This document shows, piece by piece, positions 1 through 7,315 of a stretch of 12,904 bases of DNA (within the stretch, counting starts at the first letter, position 1; the number at the start of each line of letters is the position of its first letter). A program made the position numbers and the translations under genes. This DNA is from Cerioporus squamosus. Lineage: Eukaryota > Basidiomycota > Agaricomycetes > Polyporales > Polyporaceae. The notes below the pieces were generated by a model. It did no database searches and was not told where the DNA came from. It saw only the letters and a program-made list of their open reading frames with translations. The stretch lies in NCBI GenBank assembly GCA_022592435.1, contig JABYQS010000805.1, positions 1 through 12,904 of the forward strand. The letters are read 5' to 3'.

Positions 1-1
1 G

Positions 2-942
2 CATCGGCCCCTCGTCGTCCTGCACGGCGGCCCCGGGGTCGTGCACAACTACCTCCTCTTCCTCGCCGATCTCGTGAGCACTCACTCCATCCCCGTCGTG
101 CTGTACGACCAGCTCGGCAACGGGAAGTCGACTCATTTGCCCGAGAAGAACGGCGATACCGCCTTCTGGACGGACGATCTGTTCATCAACCAGCTCGAAC
201 ACCTCCTGCGGCACCTTAGGATACAGGACAGTTTCGACGTCCTGGGGCACTCGTGGAGCGGGATGCTCGGGGCGCGGTTCGCGACGAGGCACCCTCCGGG
301 GCTCAAGCGTCTCGTCCTCACGAACTCACCCGCGAGCATGCACCTCTGGGTCGAGGCTGCGAACCGGTTGCGCTCCCAGCTGCCGAAGGATGTGCAGGTA
401 CGTTCTGCATCAGTCTCCGAACCGCCCATGTTGATCTAACGCGGGGCTCGTCTTTGCAGGCGACGCTGGACAAGCACGAGGCTGACGGGACGACTGACTC
501 GAAGGAGTATCACGACGCTGTCGGGGTCTTCTACGCAAGTCACCTCTGTCGCCTCGATCCGATGCCTGAAGACGTCGTTGGTGCGTTGGGGGCGATTGAG
601 GCTGATCCCACTGTCTACATGACCATGTGAGTCCTTTCACGACAGGCAGGCTATGGCAATCCCTAACGAAGACCTTTGCAGGAATGGTCCCTCAGAGTTT
701 TTCATCACTGGCTCTCTGAAGGATTGGAGACAGTCGTCGATGACATCCACAAGATCAATGTCCCGACCCTCTTGCTCAATGGCCGTTACGACGAGGCTCA
801 GGACAGCGTCGTCGTTCCGTTCTTCCGCGCCCTGCCGAAGGTGAAGTGGTACACCTTCGCGGAGTCGAGCCACATGCCGCAGTACGAGGAACGGGAGAGG
901 TTTATGCAGGTCGTCAGCGACTTCCTGACTGGAGATGTCTAG
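2..942 (+). CDS. Proline iminopeptidase-like alpha/beta hydrolase, 5'-truncated, one frameshift
   Basis: This is the 3' part of a serine hydrolase of the peptidase S33 (proline iminopeptidase/L-amino acid amidase) family, cut by the left edge. It would release N-terminal residues or hydrolyse amino-acid amides; the substrate is not predictable. Three exons are supported: 2-397, 460-626 and 682-942. The introns (62 and 55 nt) begin GTACGT and GTGAGT, end in CAG and each carry a CTAAC branch site. Visible motifs are the oxyanion HGGPG near the start, the nucleophile elbow GHSWSG (usually GHSWGG), the acid in NGRYDEAQ, and the catalytic histidine in ESSHMPQYEERERF. In exon 3 the frame giving NGPSEFFITGSLKDW must shift at about 726-729 to reach the frame giving DDIHKINVPTLLLNGRYD, as if one G were missing from TTGG(G)AG. 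The gene is therefore a recent pseudogene or carries a sequence error. The family call is secure; function and intactness are not. Confidence 0.85.
398..459 (+). other. Intron 1 of left hydrolase
   Basis: This 62-nt phase-0 intron starts GTACGT and ends TTTGCAG, with CTAAC about 22 nt before the acceptor. The reading frame changes exactly across it. The homologous hydrolase at 10247-11243 has no intron at this position. Confidence 0.8.
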
Positions 943-1311
943 GTGGGTAAGTAGTGTGATGGAAGCAGAGTCTTGACTACGGGTATAGAACTGAATTGTC
1001 ATGACTATGTGCTGTACTAGTAGGTAAGGGAAGGTCGGGATGGTGACGTGTACTTGATGCGTGGCATCGCGAGCCAGAACGTGGGGGAGAGGATGTCGCG
1101 GAGCTCGAGGACGGACAGAGGCTCGCCAAGCCGTAGTCTCTCGTGGAACTTGCTACTCCAGCGGTCGAGGCATTCTGGGAAGGCTTATGACGGTATCATA
1201 CGCACCACTGGTGGTCATAAAAGAGGGATGGTATGGACAGCTTACCCTCTACGAGACAACCTGATCAGTGGCACTTATCCAGACGACGAACTAGAGACAC
1301 ACCGATACAGT
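943..1311. other. Convergent 3' spacer, no gene recognised
   Basis: This stretch lies between the stop of the left hydrolase (+) and the stop of the first small-family gene (-). It should hold two opposing 3' ends. I see no canonical AATAAA and no conserved protein in any frame. The open frames here have no recognisable motif or matching splice structure. Confidence 0.5.
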
Positions 1312-1797
1312 CTACTCCACTCGGACCTTGTACCATTTCGTTTGGTGGTTCTCGGGGTTGAGACCCAAGAACGCGAGTGCGCCTTGCACGTCTTCTGGAA
1401 ACACCTCCACATTAAATGCAGCCGGAGAATTGTTGTCCTTCATGACGAGCAACCACGTCCCCTTGACCGGGTCGAGCAACACGATATTGCGGCGCAGGCG
1501 AGGGATCCTGGGGAATGCGTCGTACACCTCGCGGGCGACATACAGGAGGGTAGCAGGGAGTGTGTCCTCGATTTCGTCACGAAGCTGCTTCGTAGATAAT
1601 CTCGCAAACTGTCGCGGCCGAACTTCCTCGTATAGTTTGGAGCCCCACCGATAGAGAGTCTCCTCGTCGAGCAGTATACCGTATGCACGGGTTGCGGTGC
1701 GTCCTTGCGGGATTCGCTTCGAGCGCACTGGCGGAGCGGCGTCGGCTGTGTGGGCAGATGCGATAGTTTCAGGCTGAGGAGAAGCGACAGCGTTCAT
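1312..1797 (-). CDS. Uncharacterised RAYG/MKDNSS-family protein, copy 1 (161 aa)
   Basis: I do not recognise this protein. It is copy 1 of three related genes in the window. The start is taken at the ATG at 1797, because the sequence just upstream (CCTTGAATCCGCC) resembles that before the ATGs of the other two copies. The open frame extends farther upstream only from a GTG. It appears intronless. The layout is a variable Ala/Pro-rich N-terminus of about 40 residues, then QG..T.RAYGILLDEE, an alpha-helical middle (LPATLLYVAREVYDAF), then PRIPRLRRNIVLLDP, TWLLVMKDNNSPAA, an EDV segment followed by FLGL, and the C-terminal WYKVRVE. No signal peptide or membrane segment is visible, so a soluble intracellular protein is inferred. 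A CRE octamer lies 110 nt upstream. No catalytic motif is evident. Confidence 0.75.
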   Translation of the reverse strand: MNAVASPQPETIASAHTADAAPPVRSKRIPQGRTATRAYGILLDEETLYRWGSKLYEEVRPRQFARLSTKQLRDEIEDTLPATLLYVAREVYDAFPRIPRLRRNIVLLDPVKGTWLLVMKDNNSPAAFNVEVFPEDVQGALAFLGLNPENHQTKWYKVRVE

Positions 1798-1903
1798 GGC
1801 GGATTCAAGGAGAGCAAGCAGGAGCAAGCGTATTAGGTGGTGGTTGCAACTCACAACGCGCACGGCAGCGCCGGAGCTGGGTTGGCGTCAAACTTCCCGC
1901 GAC

Positions 1904-1915
1904 GCGTGACGTCAC
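1904..1915. promoter_or_regulatory. CRE-like site GCGTGACGTCAC upstream of copy 1
   Basis: This site contains the perfect palindromic octamer TGACGTCA at 1907-1914, the consensus target of ATF/CREB-type bZIP regulators. It lies 110 nt upstream of the copy 1 ATG. The identical 12-mer occurs upstream of copy 2. Binding is inferred. Confidence 0.55.
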
Positions 1916-2095
1916 CCGGGTTCGTCCAAAACTTATGCGCACACACACTGCGTTTTGAGGGCTCCTAGTTAACATTCGAGCTCCGGTCAACAGATGATAA
2001 CTGGTGGCGTAGTCCTGTGTAGTCAAACCTGAATTGTCCCCCGGGTCGACTTCTGAATGCTGGTGAGGTGATGTTACCTGTAAGAGTACTTGAGT

Positions 2096-2109
2096 CTCAG
2101 CTAGCTGAG
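2096..2109. repeat. 14-bp perfect palindrome
   Basis: CTCAGCTAGCTGAG reads the same on both strands and is followed directly by GCAGCTGAG, a second partial copy of the half-site. It lies about 300 nt upstream of the copy 1 start. It may be a dimer-binding site; no known consensus is recognised. Confidence 0.5.
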
Positions 2110-2139
2110 GCAGCTGAGATCGGTTGCGGAAGGTTGCAG

Positions 2140-2162
2140 CTACTCGAACCGGGTTCGAGTAG
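2140..2162. repeat. 23-nt inverted repeat, 11-bp arms
   Basis: CTACTCGAACC and GGTTCGAGTAG are perfect reverse complements separated by a single G. The element lies 30 bp from another perfect palindrome and about 345 nt upstream of the copy 1 start. The GGTTCGA core resembles a tRNA B box, but no tRNA can be folded around it. Confidence 0.6.
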
Positions 2163-2848
2163 GCCGCCAACTCGCTACGTGTACTAGGTTGTGATGCATG
2201 TGACCTGTTCGGACGGTAGCGCCTACTAGCGTGTACTAGAGGATATTTTCCTCTGAAATCACTGGTCTACAACAGCGTGCAACTACCTGCTTTCTCCTGA
2301 GACACTCGCGCTTCCACTAACCGGGGTCAAAACGCAGTGAGGCGTACTACATCTGACTGTATGAAACGACAGACGACTAGAGACACTCGGCGAATAAGTA
2401 ACGCTGAGCCTCGCTATCATACAGACCATCATCAGACCAGGCGGCATAAATCCGGTCCAAAGAGACGGCGGTCGAAGACCCCTGGATGGCAACTGGATGG
2501 GGCCTCGAGCTCAGCGCTGCCGAGCAAAGTCAATTCGCTTGCGAAGCTGCAGGAAGCAAAAGAGCCAACGTAGCTTCACGCGGGACAGTACTAGTGCGAA
2601 TGGGCACTGTCATCCGATCAGTCGAGCAGTGAACCCATATGATGATTATGATCTGGCATGGAACGCAACGATACATAGCTGCCTGTGCACGAATTAACCT
2701 CGACGAAATGACGACGACCACGACTCGGAGTACTGACGTTATTCAAGATCTTAGGAAGCTCGGCGAGCGACGTTCAGCGACAATCTGAAGAAGGAGGCGG
2801 TCTTGAGCAACAGGCAGCTGTACGCAAAGACATTTCGGAAACGCACCA

Positions 2849-3485
2849 TCAGCTCGAGGGCACTTTATACCACTTCGCCGGTACATGCTCGAGACCCAAC
2901 AGCTTCTGTACCTTTCGAACGTCCTCCGGACCAACAGGCGCATGCAATGCGGGATACGAGCTGTTGTCCTTCATGACGAATAGCCAGACCTCGTTCGCAG
3001 GATCCAACCAGAGGATGTTGCGGTGTAGACGGGGAAAGTCAGGGAAGTGACGATACACCTGGCGGGGTATCCTGGATAAGGTAGCCATGCGTTCGTCGAG
3101 CATTATCTCTTCCACCTCTTCTGGCGTTGCTTTCGAGATCCTCTCCTTGTCTCCCCATGTCTCGAAGTGGTAGTACCTTCTTGTCAAGCGGTGGAGGTCC
3201 TCGAGGCAGATCAAGAGCCCGTATGCGCGGGTGACATATTTGTCCTGCGGAACCACTCTACTCGCTGTCGGTGGAGCATGACGGGCAACAGCTTTCGACG
3301 GTCCTGCGTCGGGCTGCAAGATAGCAGTAAGTAGTGAATATGATGAACGAGGATGCAGGACTCAGGAGACAAGGCAGCAGACGTAACGCGAGGGGACAGA
3401 CCTGCGACGCCTTGACCATGGCTACGCCGAACGACTCATTCTCTGCTGTACGTTCAAATTGATACTCATTCGCTATAGAGTCCAT
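2849..3485 (-). CDS. Uncharacterised RAYG/MKDNSS-family protein, copy 2 (182 aa, two exons)
   Basis: This is the second copy of the unrecognised family. Exon 1 is 3402-3485 (MDSIANEYQF...). Exon 2 is 2849-3313 and starts at the CCC after TCTTGCAG. The 88-nt intron (3314-3401) begins GTCTGT, has a CTTAC branch-like site and ends CAG. An intron is needed because exon 2 has no ATG before the conserved core and the exon 1 frame closes inside the intron. The ATG at 3485 follows a leader (CAACCACCATC ... CTTGAAATCGC) resembling that of copy 1. The core has VPQD..VTRAYGLL, FPRLHRNILWLDP, VWLFVMKDNSSYPAL, GPEDV, LLGL and WYKVPSS. Its middle (YYHFETWGDKERISKATPEE) is longer and differs most from the other copies. 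A CRE octamer lies 76 nt upstream. Function is unknown. Confidence 0.72.
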
Positions 3486-3883
3486 GCGATTTCAAGGGAG
3501 GCGATGGTGGTTGTAAGTAACGAACTTGGCGGCACTGGAACTCGAGCTGCCCGAGGTGCGTGACGTCACGAAGTCTGCTCAACTTCTTGCGTGACACTCT
3601 GCAGACTGAGGCTCGGACGAACGAGCCTATGACTGTCCCACACGACCCCGCCTTGAGCCCGCCACACATGCAGGATGTGCTCAGTAGTACTCAGCTGTCG
3701 CCATGAGAAGCGGGAAAGTGTGTTGTCGACAGTCACATCGCTGTACATATCCAATAAATAACTCACACCCGGCTACTTCGACACTCGGAGCATGATAACA
3801 AGGGAGAGGGTGTGGCACTACCGGTACCATTCTGCCAGAATGAGACGAGACGGACTGAGTCAAGACCTACCGCAAGGAATTTA
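3486..3883. other. Spacer upstream of copy 2, no gene recognised
   Basis: This is the 5' flank of copy 2 and the 3' flank of copy 3. It holds the CRE-like site at 3558-3569 and a CCAAT pentamer on the plus strand near 3751. I see no coding sequence with a recognisable motif. Confidence 0.5.
3558..3569. promoter_or_regulatory. CRE-like site GCGTGACGTCAC upstream of copy 2
   Basis: This is the same 12-mer as at 1904-1915, with TGACGTCA at 3561-3568, 76 nt upstream of the copy 2 ATG. An exact match of this length in the same position relative to a paralogue suggests a conserved bZIP (ATF/CREB-type) site. Confidence 0.6.
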
Positions 3884-4477
3884 TCAGTCGCAAACAATAC
3901 CGAGAAGAGCTTGCGCAACATAACACTGTACCTTCACCTTGTACCACGCCACAGGCTCGGAGTCCGCAACACCCAGGAACTCCTTCGCACGCTCAATGTC
4001 TTCCGAACTGACTGGCGCATCGAGTGCGGCCTGCGAGCTGTTGTCCTTGAAGACAAATAGGAACGTGCCGGCCATGAGGTCTAGCAAGACCACACTACGC
4101 CGTAGGCGTAGGATGGTTGAAATTGCCGCGTACACCTCGCGCAGGAGCGAGAGAAGAGTAGCAGGGCGAACGTCACGAAGCCTCTCGCGGACTTTCTTCG
4201 GCAACATCTTCGCCAGCATGCCAGGCCATATCTCCTCGTGATGCTTTGCGCTCCAGCGACGGAGGAACTCGGCGTCGAGCTTGAACCCGTAAGCGCGTTT
4301 TACGGCGGATCCCTGCGCGATGGACATGCGCAGAGGGCGAGAATGGTGTTGAGACGTGGATGAGCCCGTCCCAGACTGAATGACAGCCTGAACGTTGGTG
4401 GACGATGGGCATACGGTCTGCGAGGGGGGTCGTCTCGGAGAGCTAGAATCAGGTTCAGAGGCAGCAATGATGTTCAT
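3884..4477 (-). CDS. Uncharacterised RAYG/MKDNSS-family protein, copy 3 (197 aa)
   Basis: This is the third copy of the unrecognised family, intronless from the ATG at 4477 (MNIIAASEPDSSS). The N-terminal 60 or so residues are rich in Ser, Pro and Gln and look disordered. Then come AQGSAVKRAYGFKLDAEFLRRW, a helical segment RPATLLSLLREVYAAIS, LRLRRSVVLLDLMAG, FLFVFKDNSSQAALDAPV, SEDIERAKEFLGV and WYKVKVQ. By eye it is closer to copy 1 than to copy 2. The C-terminus runs 13 residues past WYKVKVQ, longer than the other two copies; a terminal intron was considered but gives no better end. Its upstream region lacks the CRE octamer. Instead it has a CCAAT box on the coding strand 77 nt before the ATG. 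No enzymatic motif, signal peptide or membrane segment is visible. Confidence 0.75.
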   Translation of the reverse strand: MNIIAASEPDSSSPRRPPSQTVCPSSTNVQAVIQSGTGSSTSQHHSRPLRMSIAQGSAVKRAYGFKLDAEFLRRWSAKHHEEIWPGMLAKMLPKKVRERLRDVRPATLLSLLREVYAAISTILRLRRSVVLLDLMAGTFLFVFKDNSSQAALDAPVSSEDIERAKEFLGVADSEPVAWYKVKVQCYVAQALLGIVCD

Positions 4478-4553
4478 GACGATTCGAGCGAAGTTGAAGA
4501 TGATGGAGGAAAGGCAAGTGGGGGTTGTGGTTGGGTCTTGGCGGAAGGAACCG

Positions 4554-4558
4554 ATTGG
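4554..4558 (-). promoter_or_regulatory. CCAAT box upstream of copy 3
   Basis: The plus strand reads ATTGG here, giving CCAAT on the coding strand 77 nt before the copy 3 ATG, a typical position for a CCAAT-binding complex. A TATATATA stretch lies at 4660-4667, farther upstream. Function is inferred. Confidence 0.35.
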
Positions 4559-4763
4559 TACGTACGCATGTGATAGGCGCCGAAGGACGTTCGACCTCCG
4601 CGTCCCATCGATGGTACGAGCTGGAAAGCAGCGATGTACAATGCACCGGTACTTCGACGTATATATAGCCTACTTCAGAAAGTGAGCGTCATTCAACATG
4701 TAGTAAGCGAAGTGTGCTCACCGCCGTTATTCAATTCATACGTAGTAATGAACACATCATCAG

Positions 4764-5993
4764 TCACCACCACACCACACCCTTCATGAGCCTCCTACCA
4801 GTCCGCACAACTTGCGCATTGAGCACCGTGCCATCTTCATCGAACTTCGCGCCAACATCAACCGTCCCTCCTGGATGTCGTATCCGAACCTGCTCTCCTT
4901 GAGGCGCATTCCTCGTGGCCCGCACCCTCGACACGATGTCATGCGCAAGCGTCCCCTTCACGTTTGCTGCTACTCCAAGGCACAACCCCACCGTCATCGG
5001 GACAGCCTTGTGCAGGACTCCCATGGAGAACGCATGAATGACGATGTCGACGCCTGCGTCTCCGTCTGAGCTGGAGGTGGGCGCGCTCAGGACGGCTACC
5101 TTGGGCTGAGCTTTGGCAGATGGGTCGAGTCCCATGCGCACAGCGCCGCTTTGTCGGATACACTCCAAGGTAGCCTCGACATCCGGTCGCGCCAGATGTT
5201 CCGCAGTGACTTCTCCTACCAGCCCGAGCGCCTTGGTGAAGTGCTCTGCGGAGACGAAGACGGTTGGGTTTGTTGCGTCAACAAGCGATACGGGGATCAT
5301 AGCGGACGCGTCGTCGCTATATGGCACGGTGTCCACAGGAGAACCGGTAGGAAGGAGCTTCCCCGTGCGTGCGCCTCCAGGCTTGACGAACTGAAGGACG
5401 ATCCGAGAAGCTTTCCCGGGGACACCTGCGGTTTCGACCTCGGGGCGAGTGAGGTCTGGCGAAAAGTCGGAGGTTACGGGAAATGTAGTGTCAATGAGCT
5501 TCGAGGTGTTCGTATTTAACGATCGGACAGTCGCCAGACCGGTGTTCCCGTCTGTCATCCTGGGCGAGCAGAGGCCTTCGTCGAGTGCGAAGACGCCGAT
5601 CATGCTCGATAGGTTGCCACAGTTCCCCGAGAGGTCGAGCGCGCCATCTTCGATCCCGACCTGCACGAAGGTGTACTCTACGTCTGCACCAGTCTCCGGT
5701 GAGGAAGGCGGGCCGACGACGCAGATCTTCGACAAGCTGGATACGCCTCCTCCCATGCCGTTAAGTTGGCGACGGTACTGAGGATCCGGAGACCCCATGA
5801 TGCCTTGGAAGATGGGAGGCCAGTCGTCTTGGCTCTCCGGGAGGTCCGAGCGTTTCAGGAAGATGCCCTTGGAGGTACCGCCTCGTAGGAATGTGGCAGG
5901 AAGGGGGTTGGCGATACGGGACAGAAACCGGCGTTGCATTGGTGCGAATGCTGGCGCCGTCTGTCGCACGGAACTGCAGGCTGCGCTGAGCAT
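4764..5993 (-). CDS. PrpF-family (DUF453) aconitate-type isomerase-like protein, 409 aa
   Basis: This single-exon gene encodes a PrpF-like protein. Bacterial PrpF is a 2-methylaconitate cis-trans isomerase of the methylcitrate (propionate) cycle with a double diaminopimelate-epimerase-like fold. Visible motifs are FLRGGTSKGIFL (residues 35-46), NGMGGGVSSLSK (78-89), LSGNCGN (121-127) and, near the C-terminus, HPGGTVDVGAKF. K89 in SSLSK and C125 in GNCGN fit the positions of the catalytic Lys and Cys known from PrpF, by motif and not by computed alignment. The first 30 or so residues are rich in Ala, Ser and Arg with no acidic residue (MLSAACSSVRQTAPAFAPMQ, then RRFLSR), which suggests a mitochondrial presequence. 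The start is the only ATG that includes this presequence. The substrate in fungi is uncertain, since fungal methylcitrate cycles usually do not need PrpF. Confidence 0.9.
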   Translation of the reverse strand: MLSAACSSVRQTAPAFAPMQRRFLSRIANPLPATFLRGGTSKGIFLKRSDLPESQDDWPPIFQGIMGSPDPQYRRQLNGMGGGVSSLSKICVVGPPSSPETGADVEYTFVQVGIEDGALDLSGNCGNLSSMIGVFALDEGLCSPRMTDGNTGLATVRSLNTNTSKLIDTTFPVTSDFSPDLTRPEVETAGVPGKASRIVLQFVKPGGARTGKLLPTGSPVDTVPYSDDASAMIPVSLVDATNPTVFVSAEHFTKALGLVGEVTAEHLARPDVEATLECIRQSGAVRMGLDPSAKAQPKVAVLSAPTSSSDGDAGVDIVIHAFSMGVLHKAVPMTVGLCLGVAANVKGTLAHDIVSRVRATRNAPQGEQVRIRHPGGTVDVGAKFDEDGTVLNAQVVRTGRRLMKGVVWW

Positions 5994-6356
5994 CCTACAG
6001 AGAGTCGATTCGAGTACTCATGAGTTGTCAATGGACATGCGGCGGTTGTGAGAGACCGACCTACGAGACCTCTTCGTGGTGGAAAGACGCAAAGTGGCTT
6101 GAACACAGCGTGAGACTGCAGCGATCCACGTGGTGCGGCGTACATAGTATATACGCCGTAGCGCTAGGTAGCGCTCAGTATGGAGCACAGAACAACTTCG
6201 TTACTTCTTCTACGTAGCGTCGAAGCGTCGTAGTGTCCAATGTCACCCTTCTTCGCTCCAGTACTGGAGACGTGTAATGCAATGTAATGAGGTACTATAC
6301 AATTCGTACGAGGTGACAAGCACTGGCATCCGCCGCGGCCCTAGGCCGCAGCCGGC
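5994..6356. other. PrpF-like promoter and GST 3' region, no gene recognised
   Basis: This stretch lies upstream of the PrpF-like ATG and downstream of the GST stop. It holds an inverted repeat at 6136-6158, a duplicated GTAGCGCT at 6158-6173, and a short GC-rich hairpin GCGGCC-CTA-GGCCGC just after the GST stop (about 6335-6349). No conserved reading frame is seen. Confidence 0.45.
6136..6158. promoter_or_regulatory. Palindrome CGG-N17-CCG upstream of PrpF-like gene
   Basis: CGGCGTA and TACGCCG form perfect 7-bp arms around a 9-nt AT-rich centre, about 145 nt upstream of the PrpF-like ATG. Inverted CGG/CCG triplets are the hallmark of Zn2Cys6 regulator sites, so an operator role is possible. 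It could also be chance. Confidence 0.35.
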
Positions 6357-7315
6357 TCATTTGCGCTGGAATGCGTTCTTCCACAGCTCAACCTGGAAAG
6401 CCTGACCAGGAGCATGTTTTTCAGAGGACGGCTCAGTATCATGAGTTATGGTATACTCACCTCGTCCCAATTCTTCTTGATGCTCGGCCGCTCATGGAGG
6501 TTCTGCATGTACTGCCTGAACCGCGCAAACTTCTCGCTCCCGAGCGCGTCGCGCATCTTCTGGACATTCTCTTCGCTGCATGCCCCCAGCCCCGTCTTGA
6601 GGAATAGCATCATGCGGAAGAAGGACGGTGCCACCGCGAGGTCCGCGATGGAGAATTGGCCGACTGCAAACCCCGTCGGGGCCAGCGCCTGCTGTAGCGT
6701 CTCGATCGCCTGTAGGATGGGGTCGACGGGCTGGCCGAGGAAGAAGACGTCCTTGAGCTGGTCGTGGAAATAGTTTTGATAGATCTGAATGAATGTGCGT
6801 GCTTTCGTCCGGAGGACAGGATCGGTTGGTAGAAGGTTCGCCTCGGGGTAAATCTCGGCGATGAACTCGAGCAGGGGGAGCGACTCGAACAACTTCGCGG
6901 ACTCGGGAGAAGGCTGGTCGGGCGGGACAGCAGGCCCTCCGTATGTCAGAGCGGGGATCTGCATGCGGGCGGTCAATCGGCGTCACAGGCTAGAGCGGAG
7001 TTCGCGTCAAGTACATGCCTTGCCCAGCGGGTTGATCTGGTAGTACCACTCGGGCTTAGGTCCTTTGTTGAAATCGAGGCCGAACTCGTGGACGGTGTAC
7101 TTCGCGCCTGCCTCGTCCAGCGCCAACCGCACCTACGAGGCAGTATGAGCATTGTGTGCCAGGAGCGACAAGAGCGGCGAGGAGCGACTGACTCTCTCCG
7201 CATGTGGGGACCACTATTAGCAGATGGGTGGCGGGTGAGTGAGTGACCACTTGCGACAGCACCGCGCGGAAGTACGTACCACCGCCGTATAGAAGGTGAT
7301 CTGCTTGTCAGACAT
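6357..7315 (-). CDS. Glutathione S-transferase, fungal Ure2p-like/GSTFuA type, 237 aa, five exons
   Basis: This cytosolic GST would conjugate or bind glutathione in detoxification. The exons are 7280-7315, 7193-7213, 7019-7132, 6461-6958 and 6357-6401, giving one continuous frame with no stop. The N-terminal thioredoxin-like domain has QITFYTAVWSPHAERVRLAL (candidate catalytic Ser14), GKIPAL with the cis-proline (Pro59), and ESLPLLEFI (E82-S83, glutathione gamma-glutamyl contact). The helical C-terminal domain has FAVGQFSIADLAVAP. The GGP.VPPDQPSPES stretch is typical of this fungal class. Exon 2 is only 21 nt, and the intron after exon 3 starts GC (AAG|GCATGT). Both are needed to build the normal glutathione-binding fold. 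A GACGTCA element lies about 85 nt upstream, which would suit stress regulation. The class assignment is from motifs only. Confidence 0.9.
6959..7018 (-). other. GC-AG intron in GST
   Basis: Joining GGCAAG to ATCCCC gives the expected NPLGKIPAL at the cis-proline. That requires an intron starting GCATGT and ending GCAG (60 nt). No GT donor nearby keeps the frame. GC-AG introns are a known rare class in fungi. Confidence 0.7.
7193..7213 (-). other. 21-nt microexon in GST
   Basis: This seven-codon exon (WSPHAER) lies between introns of 66 nt (7214-7279, GTACGT..TAG) and 60 nt (7133-7192, GTCAGT..TAG). It supplies the GST active-site segment, and without it FYTAV would join directly to VRLAL. 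Confidence 0.75.

Larger units (their letters stand above)
1798..2848. other. 1.05-kb spacer upstream of copy 1, no gene recognised
   Basis: This is the 5' flank of copy 1 and the 3' flank of copy 2. Its open frames are short and show none of the family motifs, so I call no gene. It does hold a CRE octamer (1907-1914), two perfect palindromes (2096-2109 and 2140-2162), and a 10-bp direct repeat CGTGTACTAG at 2178-2187 and 2230-2239. I saw no decayed fourth copy, but a diverged remnant could be missed by eye. Confidence 0.5.

Noticed and set aside
1048..1599. 183-codon plus-strand frame
   Set aside because: It is largely antisense to copy 1 of the small family, with no motif of its own.
1440..1688. 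Alternative minus-strand frame over copy 1
   Set aside because: It lies in a different frame from the conserved RAYG/MKDNSS core shared by three paralogues.
2140..2162. GGTTCGAG resembling a tRNA T-loop/B box
   Set aside because: It is part of a self-complementary palindrome. No acceptor, D or anticodon arm can be placed around it on either strand.
5151..5519. 122-codon plus-strand frame
   Set aside because: It is antisense to the intact PrpF-like gene.
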